A stretch of 64,000 nucleotides of DNA from JAITVB01 sp031553805 (GTDB lineage: Bacteria > Bacteroidota > Bacteroidia > Bacteroidales > Rikenellaceae). The notes under the pieces are model-generated. The model made no database searches. It saw nothing but the letters and a program-made list of their open reading frames with translations, and was not told where the DNA came from. Positions 35,501 through 43,232 of this stretch are shown here, piece after piece (positions within the stretch are counted from its first letter, which is position 1; the number at the start of each line of letters is the position of its first letter). The position numbers and the translations under genes were made by a program. The DNA is taken from NCBI GenBank assembly GCA_031553805.1, contig JAVBLC010000001.1, positions 62,001 through 126,000 on the forward strand. Reading direction: 5' to 3'.

Positions 35501-35571
35501 CCAATGGTCAGCAGCGCGAGGAAAAACCAGATGACTAGTTTATGGTCGAGCGCGTATTTCGGCAGGTTCAT
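32524..35571 (-). CDS. RND-family efflux permease (AcrB-like)
   Basis: 1015-residue inner-membrane proton-driven exporter with 12 spans and two large periplasmic loops. The N-terminus (FLALLTIGGVIAFGQLPKKEDAP) and PGATSSEVEELVTTLIE are typical of the HAE/HME group. Span 4 reads GMLVDNAIVVTDN: only one of the two proton-relay aspartates of AcrB (VDDA) is present, the second position being Asn, as also seen in other RND branches. The exported compound cannot be predicted. Overlaps both neighbours by 4 bp, so the three pump parts are translationally coupled. Confidence 0.95.
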   Translation of the reverse strand: MNLPKYALDHKLVIWFFLALLTIGGVIAFGQLPKKEDAPFVMKQAVLVCPYPGATSSEVEELVTTLIEREVQTMPNMRRVKGESYAGYAYITVELLPGTDPAIMDQMWDDLRKKVTNISAKLPQGAGPITVNDDFGDVLGIYFALTADDGISYRELHDKAQQIKTILTPLDGVRRINTFGEQTEVVNVFISAADLANRGVTPERIIATLDAENRQVSVGAKRAGELSVAVVAESYRSVDDIRNQLVTTDQGTQLRLGEIARVEHGYYDPPQSLLRINGKKAVGIAIASAQDKDVVKAGALVRETIRTQIMPRLPYGFELEEIYPEDTIAAQANDDFITNLLISVFTVIALLYFFYKWRATALIGTALLFSIAATLFTMQFTGTGLNRSSLAAFIIAMGMLVDNAIVVTDNARTNIKRGMKRRDALIAGTNKPMWGLFGATLIGIISFLPLYLADSAAAEIVHPLFVVLALSLGYSWILALVQTPAFGDFMLKENTGKKVSDPYATKMYDGFGNLLRGLIRWRWVTIGAVVALLVSAVVVMRKMPSDFFPSMDKPYFRADLFLPDGYAIETTLEEVQAIEAHFMGRPGIKKVSIAIGGSHPRFYLASTSYSLKPNFANVLIEVTDKDSTAYWENEFYRYVTANFPNIVCRSSLFKLSMPSDGAVEITFSGPDVDTLQHLADRSMALIRAEGPDVQFLRTNWGAKVPVYLPRFSEERGGRLGVTRADVAQSLGLATTGIAMAEYRERDLMLPVLLKDAGIDSLPLEQLRLLPVFNAAGRHFPLEQVVDSFQLSYQYNMLWHYQRERTIVVRMDPVRGANTNATFAAVWGLMQQKIPLPDGYTISYLGEQDPQDQANQSLRAKMPLAFILMFIVLLFLFGNYRKPLAILAMVPLIFIGVVIGLVALGKAFDFFALLGLLGLVGMNVKSAVILVDEIGLQTDEGHSPFDAVVYAAKTRLVPVSTGAGATIVGMAPLLGDAMFGGMAATIMGGLLMATLLTILVLPVTYCAIYKIKNPEK

Positions 35572-36620
35572 CGCGACGGGTTTTCGGTGAGGATTTTTAC
35601 TTTTTCGCCTTCGGAAAGGAGAGTGACGCCGGCGGTAACCACACGGTCGCCTTCATGCAGACCGGATAAGATAAAAATGCCTTCGTTGCCCAAAATTTCA
35701 CCGGCGGTGACGGGGGCCAGGTGAACGGTCGAATCGGCTGCGACTTTCCACACCGAAGCGGCCCCGGTTTGGGGATCGGCATAGATTGCAGGCAGGGGAA
35801 CGATGACCGCCCCGCTCTTTGCGCCGGGCGTTTCCATCCGGACGTCGCAGGCGTAGCCCGGCATCACGTTTAATTTTCGGGCATCGAACGCCGGGTCGGT
35901 GATCACGAGAACCACAGGGACACCGCCCCCGCCAACCGACGAGGCGACCTGCTTGTCGATGCGGGCGGCATAATAGCGGTCGGGGGCGGCATCGAACGCC
36001 ACGCCCCAGCGCGTGCTGTCGCCCACTTCTGCCAGATCGTTCTCGGGCAGCGTAAAGCGGAATTGCAGTTTATCGGGGTTGGTCAGTTTCACGATACGCT
36101 GTCCGGGGGCGACCTGCTGGAAATTTTCGACGTATTTCGCTTCGACGTTCCCGTCGAAAGGCGCCGTAAGCCGGGTGTAGGAAAGGTCGTTGAGCGCCTG
36201 GTTGTAGGTGGCCCGGTCGTTTTCGTAAGTTGCCTGCGCCATCTCATACTCCTGCCGCGAAATCGCCTCGCGGGCATAGAGGATCTTATAGCGTTCGAGT
36301 TGTGAAGAAGCCTGATCGAAAGAAGCTTTGGTCGAGGCCACCCGCAGCTGGAAATCGCGCGGGTCGAGGCGGGCGATCAGCTGGCCCCGGCGAACGTTTT
36401 GCCCCTGGTCGACGTTCAGCGCTTCGAGCATCCCGCCCACGCGAAAGTTCACGAAAGCGTATTCCTCGGCCTCGACATAACCCGGGAACGTTTTTTCGGC
36501 CCGCAAGTCGGCCGTGATCTCGATCACCTTGACCGGGCGGACGATCGGCGCGGACGGTTTCCCGCCGCACGAGGCCAGGCAAAGCGCCCCGGCCAGAAGA
36601 AAAAGAGAGTAGCCTTTCAT
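35568..36620 (-). CDS. RND efflux periplasmic adaptor (membrane-fusion lipoprotein)
   Basis: 350 residues from ATG 36620. Lipobox LCLASC (Cys18). Then VIEITADLRAEKTFPGYVEAEEYAFVNFRVGG and DQGQNVRRGQLIARLDPRDFQ form the biotinyl-lipoyl half, a helical hairpin (~95-160) follows, and LTAPFDGNVEAKYVENFQQVAPGQRI is the second lipoyl half, followed by the beta-barrel and the C-terminal EGDRVVTAGVTLLSEGEKV. First gene of the pump operon. An upstream in-frame ATG would place 15 residues before the signal peptide and is unlikely. Confidence 0.95.
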   Translation of the reverse strand: MKGYSLFLLAGALCLASCGGKPSAPIVRPVKVIEITADLRAEKTFPGYVEAEEYAFVNFRVGGMLEALNVDQGQNVRRGQLIARLDPRDFQLRVASTKASFDQASSQLERYKILYAREAISRQEYEMAQATYENDRATYNQALNDLSYTRLTAPFDGNVEAKYVENFQQVAPGQRIVKLTNPDKLQFRFTLPENDLAEVGDSTRWGVAFDAAPDRYYAARIDKQVASSVGGGGVPVVLVITDPAFDARKLNVMPGYACDVRMETPGAKSGAVIVPLPAIYADPQTGAASVWKVAADSTVHLAPVTAGEILGNEGIFILSGLHEGDRVVTAGVTLLSEGEKVKILTENPSR

Positions 36621-36713
36621 CAATGCAGTTTTTCTGGATAACGCAGGCCCTTTCGAGGGCCCCATTGTCCCGTCTGCAATATCTATGCCTTGATGAAACG
36701 GACCAAAGAAATG

Positions 36714-37217
36714 CTATTTCGCTCCGGGAGAGCGGCGATCCGGGAAGGTAAAATTGAGCTGCATCAGGTAGCTGAAGACGATCGTCACCCCCGTAGTGAG
36801 GATTTTAGCGGGAGTAGGATAAATATGAAACCCTTCGACGAAGAGTTTCAGGCAGACGTAGGTCAGCAGGAACGCCCCGAGGCTGGTCAGCAGGTAGCGG
36901 AACAACTTCGTGCGGTCGCGCAAGGGCGAGCCGGCCAGGGCGATGTGGTTCATCAGCCAGAAACCGGTAAAAAACGTGATCGGGTAGACGATCAGGTAGG
37001 CCATCACATAGGCCGAAACGACCACGATCCCCAGGTCGACGTCGCGCTTGCACAGCACGAAGTTATACAGCACCGCAAAAAGAAAAATGTCGAACACCAT
37101 GTTCGCCCCGCCGCAGGCCGCGTAACGGAACGTCGTGGGCGGGATTATTTTCCGTAGGAACGGAAAATAGAACCAGTCGATCGCCGACGATATGAACCGC
37201 TTGAGCCGCCCCATCAA
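36714..37217 (-). CDS. GtrA-like membrane protein
   Basis: 167 residues with four predicted spans (FRYAACGGANMVFDIFLFAVLYNF; VVVSAYVMAYLIVYP...; LTSLGAFLLTYVCLK; ILTTGVTIVFSYLMQ) and the GtrA-family C-terminus SYLMQLNFTF. GtrA-like proteins are flippases or accessory proteins for undecaprenyl-linked glycosyl carriers in surface polysaccharide modification. No glycosyltransferase is adjacent. The start overlaps the patatin-gene stop by 4 bp, an unusual pairing. MM at the start leaves 37217 or 37214 as first codon. Confidence 0.85.
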   Translation of the reverse strand: MMGRLKRFISSAIDWFYFPFLRKIIPPTTFRYAACGGANMVFDIFLFAVLYNFVLCKRDVDLGIVVVSAYVMAYLIVYPITFFTGFWLMNHIALAGSPLRDRTKLFRYLLTSLGAFLLTYVCLKLFVEGFHIYPTPAKILTTGVTIVFSYLMQLNFTFPDRRSPGAK

Positions 37218-39484
37218 TAAAAAAGCCCTTTGCGGTTGAACAACAGGTAGCCGAAATTAAACTCGACGAACCACGAACTGCTCACGTCGTATTTGGTCAC
37301 CGACAGGCTGGCCGGCCCGATCGGGGTCTGGTAGACGAGCGATCCCGTGGCGATATAGCGCACACGGTTCGTGCGTTCGTCCTTCGGGTAGAGGTAATCG
37401 TCAGGAATGAAGATATAAGCGCTGGTCTTGAGGTAAAAATTCTCCGTAAACTCAAACGTGGGCATCACCCCGCCCCCGACATAGGAGGGGCTGCGGAACT
37501 GAGGGATGAACAGGGTTTTGCTGTGCGAGGTCGGGGTAAACGCCGGCGCGGTGTATTGCGTGGCGTGGACGGTTTCGAAATCGGGGTGGTTCGACACCAC
37601 GGCGTCGACATAGTAACCGAACGAAAACCACTTGGCCACCGGAAAATACTCCTCGCGCAGGAAGCGTGCGCCGAACCACGTGCGGCGCCCTGTCGTTTCG
37701 AGGCCCGGCTCGGGATAGGATTCGCCCGCGAAAAAGGATTCCGTCCCGTCGACAAAGACCGCCGAACCGCTTTGGTAGGTCCCCCGCGTAGGGTATAGCG
37801 GAAAATTGAGCGTGCTGCGCGACGCTTCGGCCTGCACGCCGTAGAAATCGAAACGGCTGCGGTCGTGTTGCTGGTCGAGGTTGAAATCGGGGTTTTCGTA
37901 ATAAAAATACTGGTCGCGCCCCAAGTGGCCCCGGAACTGCAGCACCGAACTGCGGCCCGTCGGGAAACCGAACGCATAGGAGGCGTAAGTATCGTTATAG
38001 TCCGTATACCCGTTTTTATTGAATTCGGTCTGTCCGCTGCCTTTCAAGTAATTGTAACGGTTGTAATGGATCGAGAATTCGGAAAATAGCGGGCTTTGGT
38101 GGAAAAAATCGTTGCGCAGGCCTGCCGCCAGCCCCATATAAAGGGCGCTGAACATCCCGTCGAAACGGTAGGTGTGGGCGCGTCTGCCGACGTCCTTGTA
38201 CTCGAGGCCAAGGTAGGCTTGGTTATGCGAGGTCGACGAGATGTTGCCCCCGAAGCTCACCTTGAAGCTGGGCTTGGTCGCCATCCGAACGTCGATCGCA
38301 AAACAACCCGTCGTATCGTTGTACGAAAGCGTCGGGAAATCGCCGACGAAGTCGCCCTCGGACAACAGCTTGAAATAGTCGGACTTGAAGCGCTCGAACG
38401 TGAAGCGCTCCTCGCGGCGGTCATCGAGCCCGAGCAAGCGCTGGACGTAATCCGTCTGGTCGGGATCGAGTCCCGTCACCCGGTAGTCGTCAAAAATGAG
38501 TACCGGTAGCTGCGACCGGTAGGCCAGACGGCGGTTGTAGAGCTCCTCATCGCTCACCCTTCGGGTGATGCGGGCCTTGATTTCGTCCATATGGGCCATC
38601 GCGTCCTCGTAGCCCCGGTCGATTATCATCCGCGCCTTCGAAAAGTCGAGCACCGTCACGTCGTCGAAAACCCGCTCGATCAGGATGCCTTTGTCCTCGG
38701 GCATGTTGAAGTCGGTGCGTTCCATCGTGATCGCCTCGAAGTCGCGGAACGGGTTATCGTCGTCGGGCCGGGGCGCGCCCCGGATACATTTCCCGCCGAT
38801 CAGCACGTCGGGCGAGAAATCTTCTTCGACCACCTGCCACGGGAAGTTATTATAGATGCCCCCGTCGTATAACGGCAGCGAATCGAGTTGGGTCGGTTTG
38901 AATACTAACGGGATGGTCATCGACGCGCGGATCGCGCGGCCCAGGTCGCCGCCGCGGAACACCACCTCGCGCTTGTTATACACATCGGCCGCGATGCAGC
39001 GAAAAGGAACGAACAGGTTGTCGAAATCACCCCCGGAGCCGGCCGACGCCGGGCCGAAGGTTTCGATGAACGACATATCGATCTGGTTCGAGGGGATCAG
39101 GTTGCGGGGCAGCAGCGACAGGCCGGTCTGGGCCCGAAAGTCGATCGGCAACGACACCATCGACGGCAGCTGGTCCATCCGCTTGTAGTAGTAGTTATAC
39201 CGGCTTTCGATGCGTCCGGTCATCCACAGGCGCACCTGTTCGGAAAGGAAAAGCGTCTCCATCTCTTCGGGAGTGTAACCCACGGCGTAGAGGCCGCCGA
39301 TGATCGCCCCCATCGAGGTGCCGGCGATGTAGTCGACCGGGATGTTGTTTTCTTCCAGCGCCTTAAGTATCCCCACGTGATAAAGCCCCTTGGCCCCGCC
39401 GCCGGAAAACACCAGCCCCACCCGCTGGGCGCCGGCCGTAGCCGCGCACAGGAACAACAAGAGGACAAGAAGCATTTTTTTCAT
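37214..39484 (-). CDS. Patatin-like phospholipase with C-terminal outer-membrane barrel
   Basis: 756 residues. Signal peptide MKKMLLVLLLFLCAATAGAQ; patatin domain with oxyanion GGGAKG (28-33), nucleophile elbow GTSMG (Ser57) and the catalytic Asp207 in YDGG. A linker (~310-390, POTRA-like) leads into a C-terminal region of amphipathic strands with many aromatic residues, ending NFGYLLFNRKGLFY, as in Omp85/BamA-related barrels. This is the PlpD layout (type Vd): lipase fused to a barrel. Start chosen at ATG 39484; another ATG 12 bp upstream (MLPTMKKM) is possible. Coupled to the gtrA-like gene. Confidence 0.9.
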   Translation of the reverse strand: MKKMLLVLLLFLCAATAGAQRVGLVFSGGGAKGLYHVGILKALEENNIPVDYIAGTSMGAIIGGLYAVGYTPEEMETLFLSEQVRLWMTGRIESRYNYYYKRMDQLPSMVSLPIDFRAQTGLSLLPRNLIPSNQIDMSFIETFGPASAGSGGDFDNLFVPFRCIAADVYNKREVVFRGGDLGRAIRASMTIPLVFKPTQLDSLPLYDGGIYNNFPWQVVEEDFSPDVLIGGKCIRGAPRPDDDNPFRDFEAITMERTDFNMPEDKGILIERVFDDVTVLDFSKARMIIDRGYEDAMAHMDEIKARITRRVSDEELYNRRLAYRSQLPVLIFDDYRVTGLDPDQTDYVQRLLGLDDRREERFTFERFKSDYFKLLSEGDFVGDFPTLSYNDTTGCFAIDVRMATKPSFKVSFGGNISSTSHNQAYLGLEYKDVGRRAHTYRFDGMFSALYMGLAAGLRNDFFHQSPLFSEFSIHYNRYNYLKGSGQTEFNKNGYTDYNDTYASYAFGFPTGRSSVLQFRGHLGRDQYFYYENPDFNLDQQHDRSRFDFYGVQAEASRSTLNFPLYPTRGTYQSGSAVFVDGTESFFAGESYPEPGLETTGRRTWFGARFLREEYFPVAKWFSFGYYVDAVVSNHPDFETVHATQYTAPAFTPTSHSKTLFIPQFRSPSYVGGGVMPTFEFTENFYLKTSAYIFIPDDYLYPKDERTNRVRYIATGSLVYQTPIGPASLSVTKYDVSSSWFVEFNFGYLLFNRKGLFY

Positions 39485-39600
39485 CGTAGGCAACATCTTT
39501 CGAAGCAGCGCTCACCTTTTTTGCAAACCACGCCAAAAATTCCGGGAGCGGGAAAAATCATCGTTCCGTCCTTTCTTAACCGCTCGGGTGCGCTTTTTTA

Positions 39601-39631
39601 TTGTGCCGTTCGGTATTAATTTTTAACTTTG
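39601..39631 (+). promoter_or_regulatory. Promoter of the peptidyl-prolyl isomerase gene
   Basis: TAACTTTG (39624-39631) fits the -7 consensus; TTG at 39601-39603 after a T-rich run fits the -33 box at about 20 bp. Predicted leader about 20 nt. It lies in the divergent gap with the patatin gene. Confidence 0.55.
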
Positions 39632-39656
39632 CGGATTGGATTGCAAAGACAAAGAT

Positions 39657-40382
39657 ATGAATAGATTTTTTTTACTTCTAATTTTCGCCGCTTTTTCCCT
39701 CGGCGGAGCCGATTTGCAGGCCCGGGGACGCGAAAATCCCATCCCGCCCGAAGCACGACGCACGATCGAAAACGAAGGCTCGGGGAAAACCCTGGTCAAG
39801 ATCCACACCTCGGCCGGGGTGATCGAAGTGATGCTCTATGACCAGACACCTGGACACCGCGACAATTTTCTGAAATTATGTCGTAACAATACCTACACGG
39901 GCGTGCTTTTCCACCGCGTGATCAGCGGTTTTATGATCCAGGCCGGCGACCCGGCCAGCCGCGAGGCGCTTTCGACCGCCCGCTACGGCGGGATGAGCGC
40001 GGGCGAAGAGATCCCGGCCGAAATCGTGCCCGGGATGTTCCATCACCGCGGGGCGCTGGCCGCCGCACGGGCGGGTGATGACGTCAACCCTAACCGCTAT
40101 TCCTCTGGTTCTCAATTCTATATCGTGCAGGGGAAACTCCAGAGCGACTCGACCCTGAACGCCGTTTCGGAAAGTCTTTCGTGGAACATCCCGGACGACC
40201 AGCGCACCGTCTATAAAACCGTGGGCGGGGTGCCGCACCTCGACGGCGGGTACACCGTTTTCGGCCGCGTGACCCGCGGCATGAAGGTGATCGACAAGAT
40301 CGCCGCCACCCGCACCGACCGCTATGACCGCCCGGTGCGCGACATTTTCATTAAAAAAGTGACCATTACCGTCAAGAAATAG
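39657..40382 (+). CDS. Cyclophilin-type peptidyl-prolyl isomerase, secreted
   Basis: 241 residues from ATG 39657, with signal peptide MNRFFLLLIFAAFSLGGADLQARG and no lipobox, so it is periplasmic. The cyclophilin domain begins VKIHTSAGVIEVMLYDQTPGH and has GVLFHRVISGFMIQAGDP, HHRGALAAARAG, SGSQFYIVQG and YTVFGRVTRGMKVIDKIA. An insertion around residues 165-190 (SDSTLNAVSESLSWNIPDDQRT) is common in Bacteroidales versions. It catalyses proline isomerisation during envelope-protein folding. pheS starts 10 bp downstream. Confidence 0.95.
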   Translation: MNRFFLLLIFAAFSLGGADLQARGRENPIPPEARRTIENEGSGKTLVKIHTSAGVIEVMLYDQTPGHRDNFLKLCRNNTYTGVLFHRVISGFMIQAGDPASREALSTARYGGMSAGEEIPAEIVPGMFHHRGALAAARAGDDVNPNRYSSGSQFYIVQGKLQSDSTLNAVSESLSWNIPDDQRTVYKTVGGVPHLDGGYTVFGRVTRGMKVIDKIAATRTDRYDRPVRDIFIKKVTITVKK

Positions 40383-40392
40383 TGCAAGACCA

Positions 40393-41415
40393 ATGACTGA
40401 AAGAATCGAAAAACTGCTGAAAAGCGTGGAGGATTTCGCCCCGAAAGCGGCAGCCGAGATCGAAGAGTTCCGCATCCGGATGCTCGGTAAAAAGGGCGAG
40501 GTGACGGCCATCTTCGAAGAGTTCAAGCAAGTTTCGGCCGAACAGAAACGCGAACTGGGACAGCGGATCAACCGCCTGAAAACAGCCGTGCAGGAGAAGA
40601 TCGACGCCCTGAAAGCCTCGGTCGACGAGAGTGACGCAAGCGATGCCCTGGCACTCGACCTGAGCCGCCCCGGAACGGCCGATACGCTCGGCACACGCCA
40701 CCCGATCTCGCTCGTGCGCAATCAGATCGTCGAAATTTTTTCGCGGCTGGGCTACGTCGTGGCCGAAGGACCCGAGATCGAAGACGACTGGCACGTTTTC
40801 TCGGCGCTCAATTTCCCGCCCGAACACCCGGCCCGCGATATGCAGGACACCTTTTTCATCGAGAAGAATCCCGACATCCTGCTCCGCACGCACACCAGCT
40901 CGATCCAGGTGCGCACGATGGAAACGCAGAAGCCGCCGATCCGTGTGATCTGCCCCGGCCGCGTGTTCCGCAACGAAGCCATTTCGTACCGCGCGCACTG
41001 TATTTTCCACCAGGTAGAAGGACTCTATATCGATGAAAACGTGTCGTTTGCCGACATGAAACAGTCGATCCTCTACTTCGCCAAAGAGATGTTCGGCGAG
41101 CGGTCACAGATCCGGATGCGCCCGTCGTATTTCCCATTCACCGAGCCCTCGGCCGAGGTCGACGTGTCGTGTAACCTGTGCGGCGGCAAAGGGTGCAACG
41201 TGTGCAAGCACACCGGCTGGCTCGAGATCATGGGTTGCGGCATGGTCGATCCGAACGTGCTCGAAGCGTGCGGCATCGACCCGGTGAAATACAGCGGATT
41301 CGCTTTCGGGATGGGGGTCGAACGCATCGCGATGCTCAAGTACGGCGTGCGCGACCTGCGCCTCTATTTTGAAAACGACCTGCGTTTCCTCTCGCAATTC
41401 GAATCGGTGATCTGA
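40393..41415 (+). CDS. pheS: Phenylalanine-tRNA ligase, alpha subunit
   Basis: 340 residues. The N-terminal coiled-coil tRNA-binding arm (~1-90) is followed by the class II catalytic core: motif 1 region TRHPISLVRNQIVEIFSRLGY, motif 2 TSSIQVRTMETQKPPIRVICPGRVFRNEA, FHQVEGLYID, and motif 3 GFAFGMGVERIAML. A CNLC...CNVC four-cysteine insert (residues ~258-276) lies before motif 3. pheT, the beta subunit, is not in the window, so the two subunits are encoded apart. Confidence 0.98.
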   Translation: MTERIEKLLKSVEDFAPKAAAEIEEFRIRMLGKKGEVTAIFEEFKQVSAEQKRELGQRINRLKTAVQEKIDALKASVDESDASDALALDLSRPGTADTLGTRHPISLVRNQIVEIFSRLGYVVAEGPEIEDDWHVFSALNFPPEHPARDMQDTFFIEKNPDILLRTHTSSIQVRTMETQKPPIRVICPGRVFRNEAISYRAHCIFHQVEGLYIDENVSFADMKQSILYFAKEMFGERSQIRMRPSYFPFTEPSAEVDVSCNLCGGKGCNVCKHTGWLEIMGCGMVDPNVLEACGIDPVKYSGFAFGMGVERIAMLKYGVRDLRLYFENDLRFLSQFESVI

Positions 41416-41468
41416 TCGCCGCAGCGGGCGGCGGCCGGACGACGGCCCGGTATTTGCCCCCCGATTGC

Positions 41469-43232
41469 ATGACCTTTAAAACAATTTTGCCTGTGCGCCT
41501 TCATCATATTTCCCCTTTGCTGGCAGGGTTTTGCATCCTGCTGCTGGCTGCCGCCTGTTCGGCCGGCCGGCCGGCGGCACGCAGCCTGGTCGAATCGCCG
41601 CCCCGTTTCTTTACCGACGAACAGGCGGCCTCGCACTATTTTCTCGAAGGGGTGCGGGTACTGAACATTTATGGTTTTGCGGACGAAGCCGAGCGGTGTT
41701 TCCGCCAGGCGGTGGCGCTCGACTCGACCCATTCGGCGGCCTTGTATGAGTTGGCCGGCCTGTTGCCTGCTTCCAAAAAGGCCGAAGCCCTCGGCTACGG
41801 CGAGCGGGCAGCCGCCCTCGAACCGGACAACGCCTGGTACCAGTTGTTGCTGGCCCGGCTGCTGATCCGCGACCAGCAGTACGACGAGGCGCTCAAGGTC
41901 TATAACCGCATCGTCGAACTCGACCCGAACAACCCCGAGAATTACAAGTACCTGGCCGCCCTCTACGAGGAGACGGAACAATATTTCTCGGCCATTTCGA
42001 TCCTCGACTCGGCCGAAGTTAAATTCGGGGTGATCGAAGAACTGTCGGCCTACAAGCGCCAACTCTTGATGGACGTCGGGCTGACCGGCCGCGCCATCGA
42101 AGAAGCCAAAGCGCTGGTCGAGCATTTCCCGTATGAGGAGGAAAACTACGTCGTACTGGGCGACCTCTACGGCGCCACGGGCAAGGATTCGTTGGCCCTA
42201 GACGCCTATGACCACGCGCTCCAGCTCGACCCCAACGGGGTAAACGTCCTCGCCTCGCTGACCGAGTTCTACCGCCGCCGCGACGACCGAACCAACCTGT
42301 TGACCACTGCCCAGAAACTCTTCGTGCAGGACGGCTTGTCGAACACGGCCAAGATCCGCTTTTTCGACAACGTGATCGGCAACGCCGACTATTACCAGTC
42401 GAACTATTTCGGCATCGACGAACTGGCCCGCGCATTGGCCCTGGCCTATCCGACCGATCGCCAGGTAATGGAATTTTACGGGAAACACCTGCTCAACAGC
42501 GGCCGGGTCGAAGATGCGCTCAAGGCCTACAAAGGGATGGTCAACGACTCAACCACCCTCGACACCTACACCACGATCCTCGACATCGAAGCCTATCTGG
42601 GCCGTTCCGACTCGGTGATGCGCTACTCCGAGCTGGCGCTCGAACGCTTTCCGAAAGACCCCGAGCTCTACATGAAGAAAGGGTTTTCGCTTTTCTACCT
42701 GAAACAATACAAGCCGGCCGAGAAGGAGTTGCGCACGGCGCTCAAATATGCCAAGACCGACTCGCTCCGAAGCACTATTTACAGCAGCCTGGGCGATATG
42801 GCCCACTCGGAGGACAGCCTGAACACCAAAAAATACTACCCGCTCTACGAAAAGGCGATCCGCCTCTATCCGGACAACGTCTTCGCGCTCAACAACCTGA
42901 GCTACTACCTCAGCCTCGAGGGCAAGCGCCTCGACCAGGCGCTGACGATGAGCGAACGGGTGGCCCGGCTCGAACCGAACAACCCCACCTATATGGACAC
43001 CCACGCCTGGGTGCTCTACAAGCTGGGGCGCTACGACGAAGCCCGCAAGATCCTGCAACAGGCGCTCTCGCTCGACAAGAGCGAAAGCGCCGAGTTGATG
43101 TGCCACTACGGCGATATTCTTTATGAGTTGAAAGACTATTTTATGGCATCGGTCTACTGGAAAAAAGCCCGCGACAAGGGCTACAACCCAGCCGAGATCG
43201 ACCGCCGGCTCAAACTGATCGAAGGGAAATGA
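41469..43232 (+). CDS. TPR-repeat lipoprotein
   Basis: 587 residues from ATG 41469. Lipobox LLLAAAC (Cys30), then at least ten tetratricopeptide-like helical pairs along the whole length (for example ALYELAGLLPASKKAEALGYGE, YNRIVELDPNNPENYKYLAALYEE, LKAYKGMVNDSTTLDTYTTILDIEA, NLSYYLSLEGKRLDQALTMSE). A scaffold for envelope complexes is the usual role. It is followed directly by the EnvC-like gene (4-bp overlap), so a link to septal peptidoglycan processing is possible. Confidence 0.9.
   Translation: MTFKTILPVRLHHISPLLAGFCILLLAAACSAGRPAARSLVESPPRFFTDEQAASHYFLEGVRVLNIYGFADEAERCFRQAVALDSTHSAALYELAGLLPASKKAEALGYGERAAALEPDNAWYQLLLARLLIRDQQYDEALKVYNRIVELDPNNPENYKYLAALYEETEQYFSAISILDSAEVKFGVIEELSAYKRQLLMDVGLTGRAIEEAKALVEHFPYEEENYVVLGDLYGATGKDSLALDAYDHALQLDPNGVNVLASLTEFYRRRDDRTNLLTTAQKLFVQDGLSNTAKIRFFDNVIGNADYYQSNYFGIDELARALALAYPTDRQVMEFYGKHLLNSGRVEDALKAYKGMVNDSTTLDTYTTILDIEAYLGRSDSVMRYSELALERFPKDPELYMKKGFSLFYLKQYKPAEKELRTALKYAKTDSLRSTIYSSLGDMAHSEDSLNTKKYYPLYEKAIRLYPDNVFALNNLSYYLSLEGKRLDQALTMSERVARLEPNNPTYMDTHAWVLYKLGRYDEARKILQQALSLDKSESAELMCHYGDILYELKDYFMASVYWKKARDKGYNPAEIDRRLKLIEGK

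Noticed and set aside
33829..35538. A 569-codon open frame opposite the RND permease, and similar ones at 2318-3601, 11846-13171 and 50905-52635
   Set aside because: Each is the mirror of a well-recognised gene, with no start context and no recognisable protein motifs.
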